In this document: positions 63,563 through 64,000 of the stretch, one piece after another
Position numbering within the stretch: the stretch's first letter is position 1
Layout of the letters: every line of letters starts with the position of its first letter
Assembly (NCBI GenBank): GCA_018267705.1
Contig: JAFDXX010000017.1
Span: forward strand, 154,053 to 218,052
DNA: 64,000 nucleotides
Reading direction: 5' to 3'
Source: Bacteroidota bacterium
Lineage (GTDB): Bacteria; Bacteroidota; Bacteroidia; Chitinophagales; Chitinophagaceae
The notes under the pieces: model-generated
The model's database searches: none
Told to the model about the DNA's origin: nothing
The model's input: only the letters and a program-made list of their open reading frames with translations
Program-made: the position numbers and the translations under genes

Positions 63563-64000
63563 CTAATTACTTAATACTTTCACCCCCCCCTTCAATTTAT
63601 TTAGCTTGGGAAATCTAATAAAACCAAATAGCAGTGATGTATTAAAAATGCCCTCTCTTCCAAAAGGGGTGTTTAATTTTTGGTTTAAGTTGCCCAATGT
63701 GTTTTTTATGGTGTGTTCAGAAAGGTTGAGAATAACAGCCATTTCATAAACTTTTATTCTGGCAGCATTTAAAATGATTACCTGCTCCTGTCTTTTGCTA
63801 ATATGAAAACCTTTTCTAAAATTAATAAGCTGTTCTTTTCTCTTTGTTATGGCTGCTTGTAAATTAGTACTGTTATACTCAACCAAACGTTCATCCCAAT
63901 AGTATTCATTACTTAATACTTTTTGAATAGCTATTGTAAGATATGGCTGCTGCTGAAGCTTGTGTTTCCAAATAAAAGCATCTGCTCCTTCTGCAAATAC
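63563..64000 (-). CDS. LuxR-family response regulator, partial (N-terminus off the edge)
   Basis: The minus strand is open from the right edge to the stop at 63563 (145 residues). It begins inside a receiver domain (AEGADAFIWKHKLQQQPYL, a fragment of its end). A LuxR-type helix-turn-helix follows (ISKRQEQVIILNAARIKVYEMAVILNLSEHTIKNTLGNLNQKL), then a tail ending in VKVLSN. The phosphorylation aspartate is outside the window. No kinase is visible here. A run of eight G in the coding strand lies nine codons from the end. Confidence 0.8.
   Translation of the reverse strand, partial: VFAEGADAFIWKHKLQQQPYLTIAIQKVLSNEYYWDERLVEYNSTNLQAAITKRKEQLINFRKGFHISKRQEQVIILNAARIKVYEMAVILNLSEHTIKNTLGNLNQKLNTPFGREGIFNTSLLFGFIRFPKLNKLKGGVKVLSN

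Overview
The window reads as chromosomal DNA of a low-GC member of the phylum Bacteroidota, most likely the class Chitinophagia (Chitinophagaceae or a near relative). The sequence evidence is: a type IX secretion C-terminal domain; a PID-CTERM-like small protein; type III glutamine synthetase (GlnN); an archaeal/eukaryotic-type ProRS; an EF-P of the variant I associate with Chitinophagia; several promoters of the Bacteroidota form TTTG-N19..21-TAnnTTTG; and weak or absent Shine-Dalgarno sequences. Family names come from motif recognition only, because no database search was possible.

Layout. 1-3050: a partial Crp/Fnr regulator, ubiX, a repeat-containing lipoprotein, and an ECF sigma factor followed by an anti-sigma-like membrane protein fused to a trypsin-like protease. 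The sigma gene and the divergent lipoprotein gene share one bipartite promoter motif. 3230-12081: a deacetylase lipoprotein, acpP-fabF-rnc, rarA with a membrane protein, aspS, a small membrane protein and an FAD oxidoreductase. 12120-18314: a 2064-residue alpha-2-macroglobulin-like protein with an intact thioester motif. 18554-25086: sucD, gap, pgk, a LemA/TPM/TPM cluster, and yebC with a DCC-family oxidoreductase. 25261-30567: a PID-CTERM-like protein, a T9SS-sorted NHL-repeat protein, and a histidine kinase/LuxR response regulator pair. 30694-37239: four transport/membrane genes, a family 9 glycosyltransferase and a VOC protein. 37413-44687: mdh, a periplasmic thioredoxin-like protein, an MlaF-like ATPase, lysA, tRNA-Glu(UUC), efp, accB-accC and a Spy-like protein. 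44829-53377: glnN, then purL-hldD-proC-(BamA-like)-CAP. 53489-64000: aconitase, a PspC-like protein, an FKBP, NADP-IDH, a FadL-like protein with a lipoprotein, proS-truB, a MORN-like protein and a truncated response regulator.

Most of the content is core metabolism: TCA enzymes (sucD, mdh, acn, icd), glycolysis (gap, pgk), fatty acid synthesis (acpP, fabF, accBC), nitrogen, purine and amino-acid synthesis (glnN, purL, proC, lysA), translation (aspS, proS, efp, truB, tRNA-Glu) and envelope functions. I see no phage, transposase, CRISPR array or plasmid function.

The best candidate for an under-described system is at 1034-3048. There an ECF sigma factor is followed, after five bases, by a single-pass protein with a cytoplasmic anti-sigma-like part and a periplasmic-side serine protease with a complete His-Asp-Ser triad. 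Both the sigma operon and the divergent lipoprotein carry GGGTTACTTTT-N12-GTATTAA at the same internal spacing, which suggests an autoregulated envelope-sensing circuit. Other points worth checking are an EF-P with Arg at position 32, a repeat-like insertion inside PurL, and several possible small structured RNAs.
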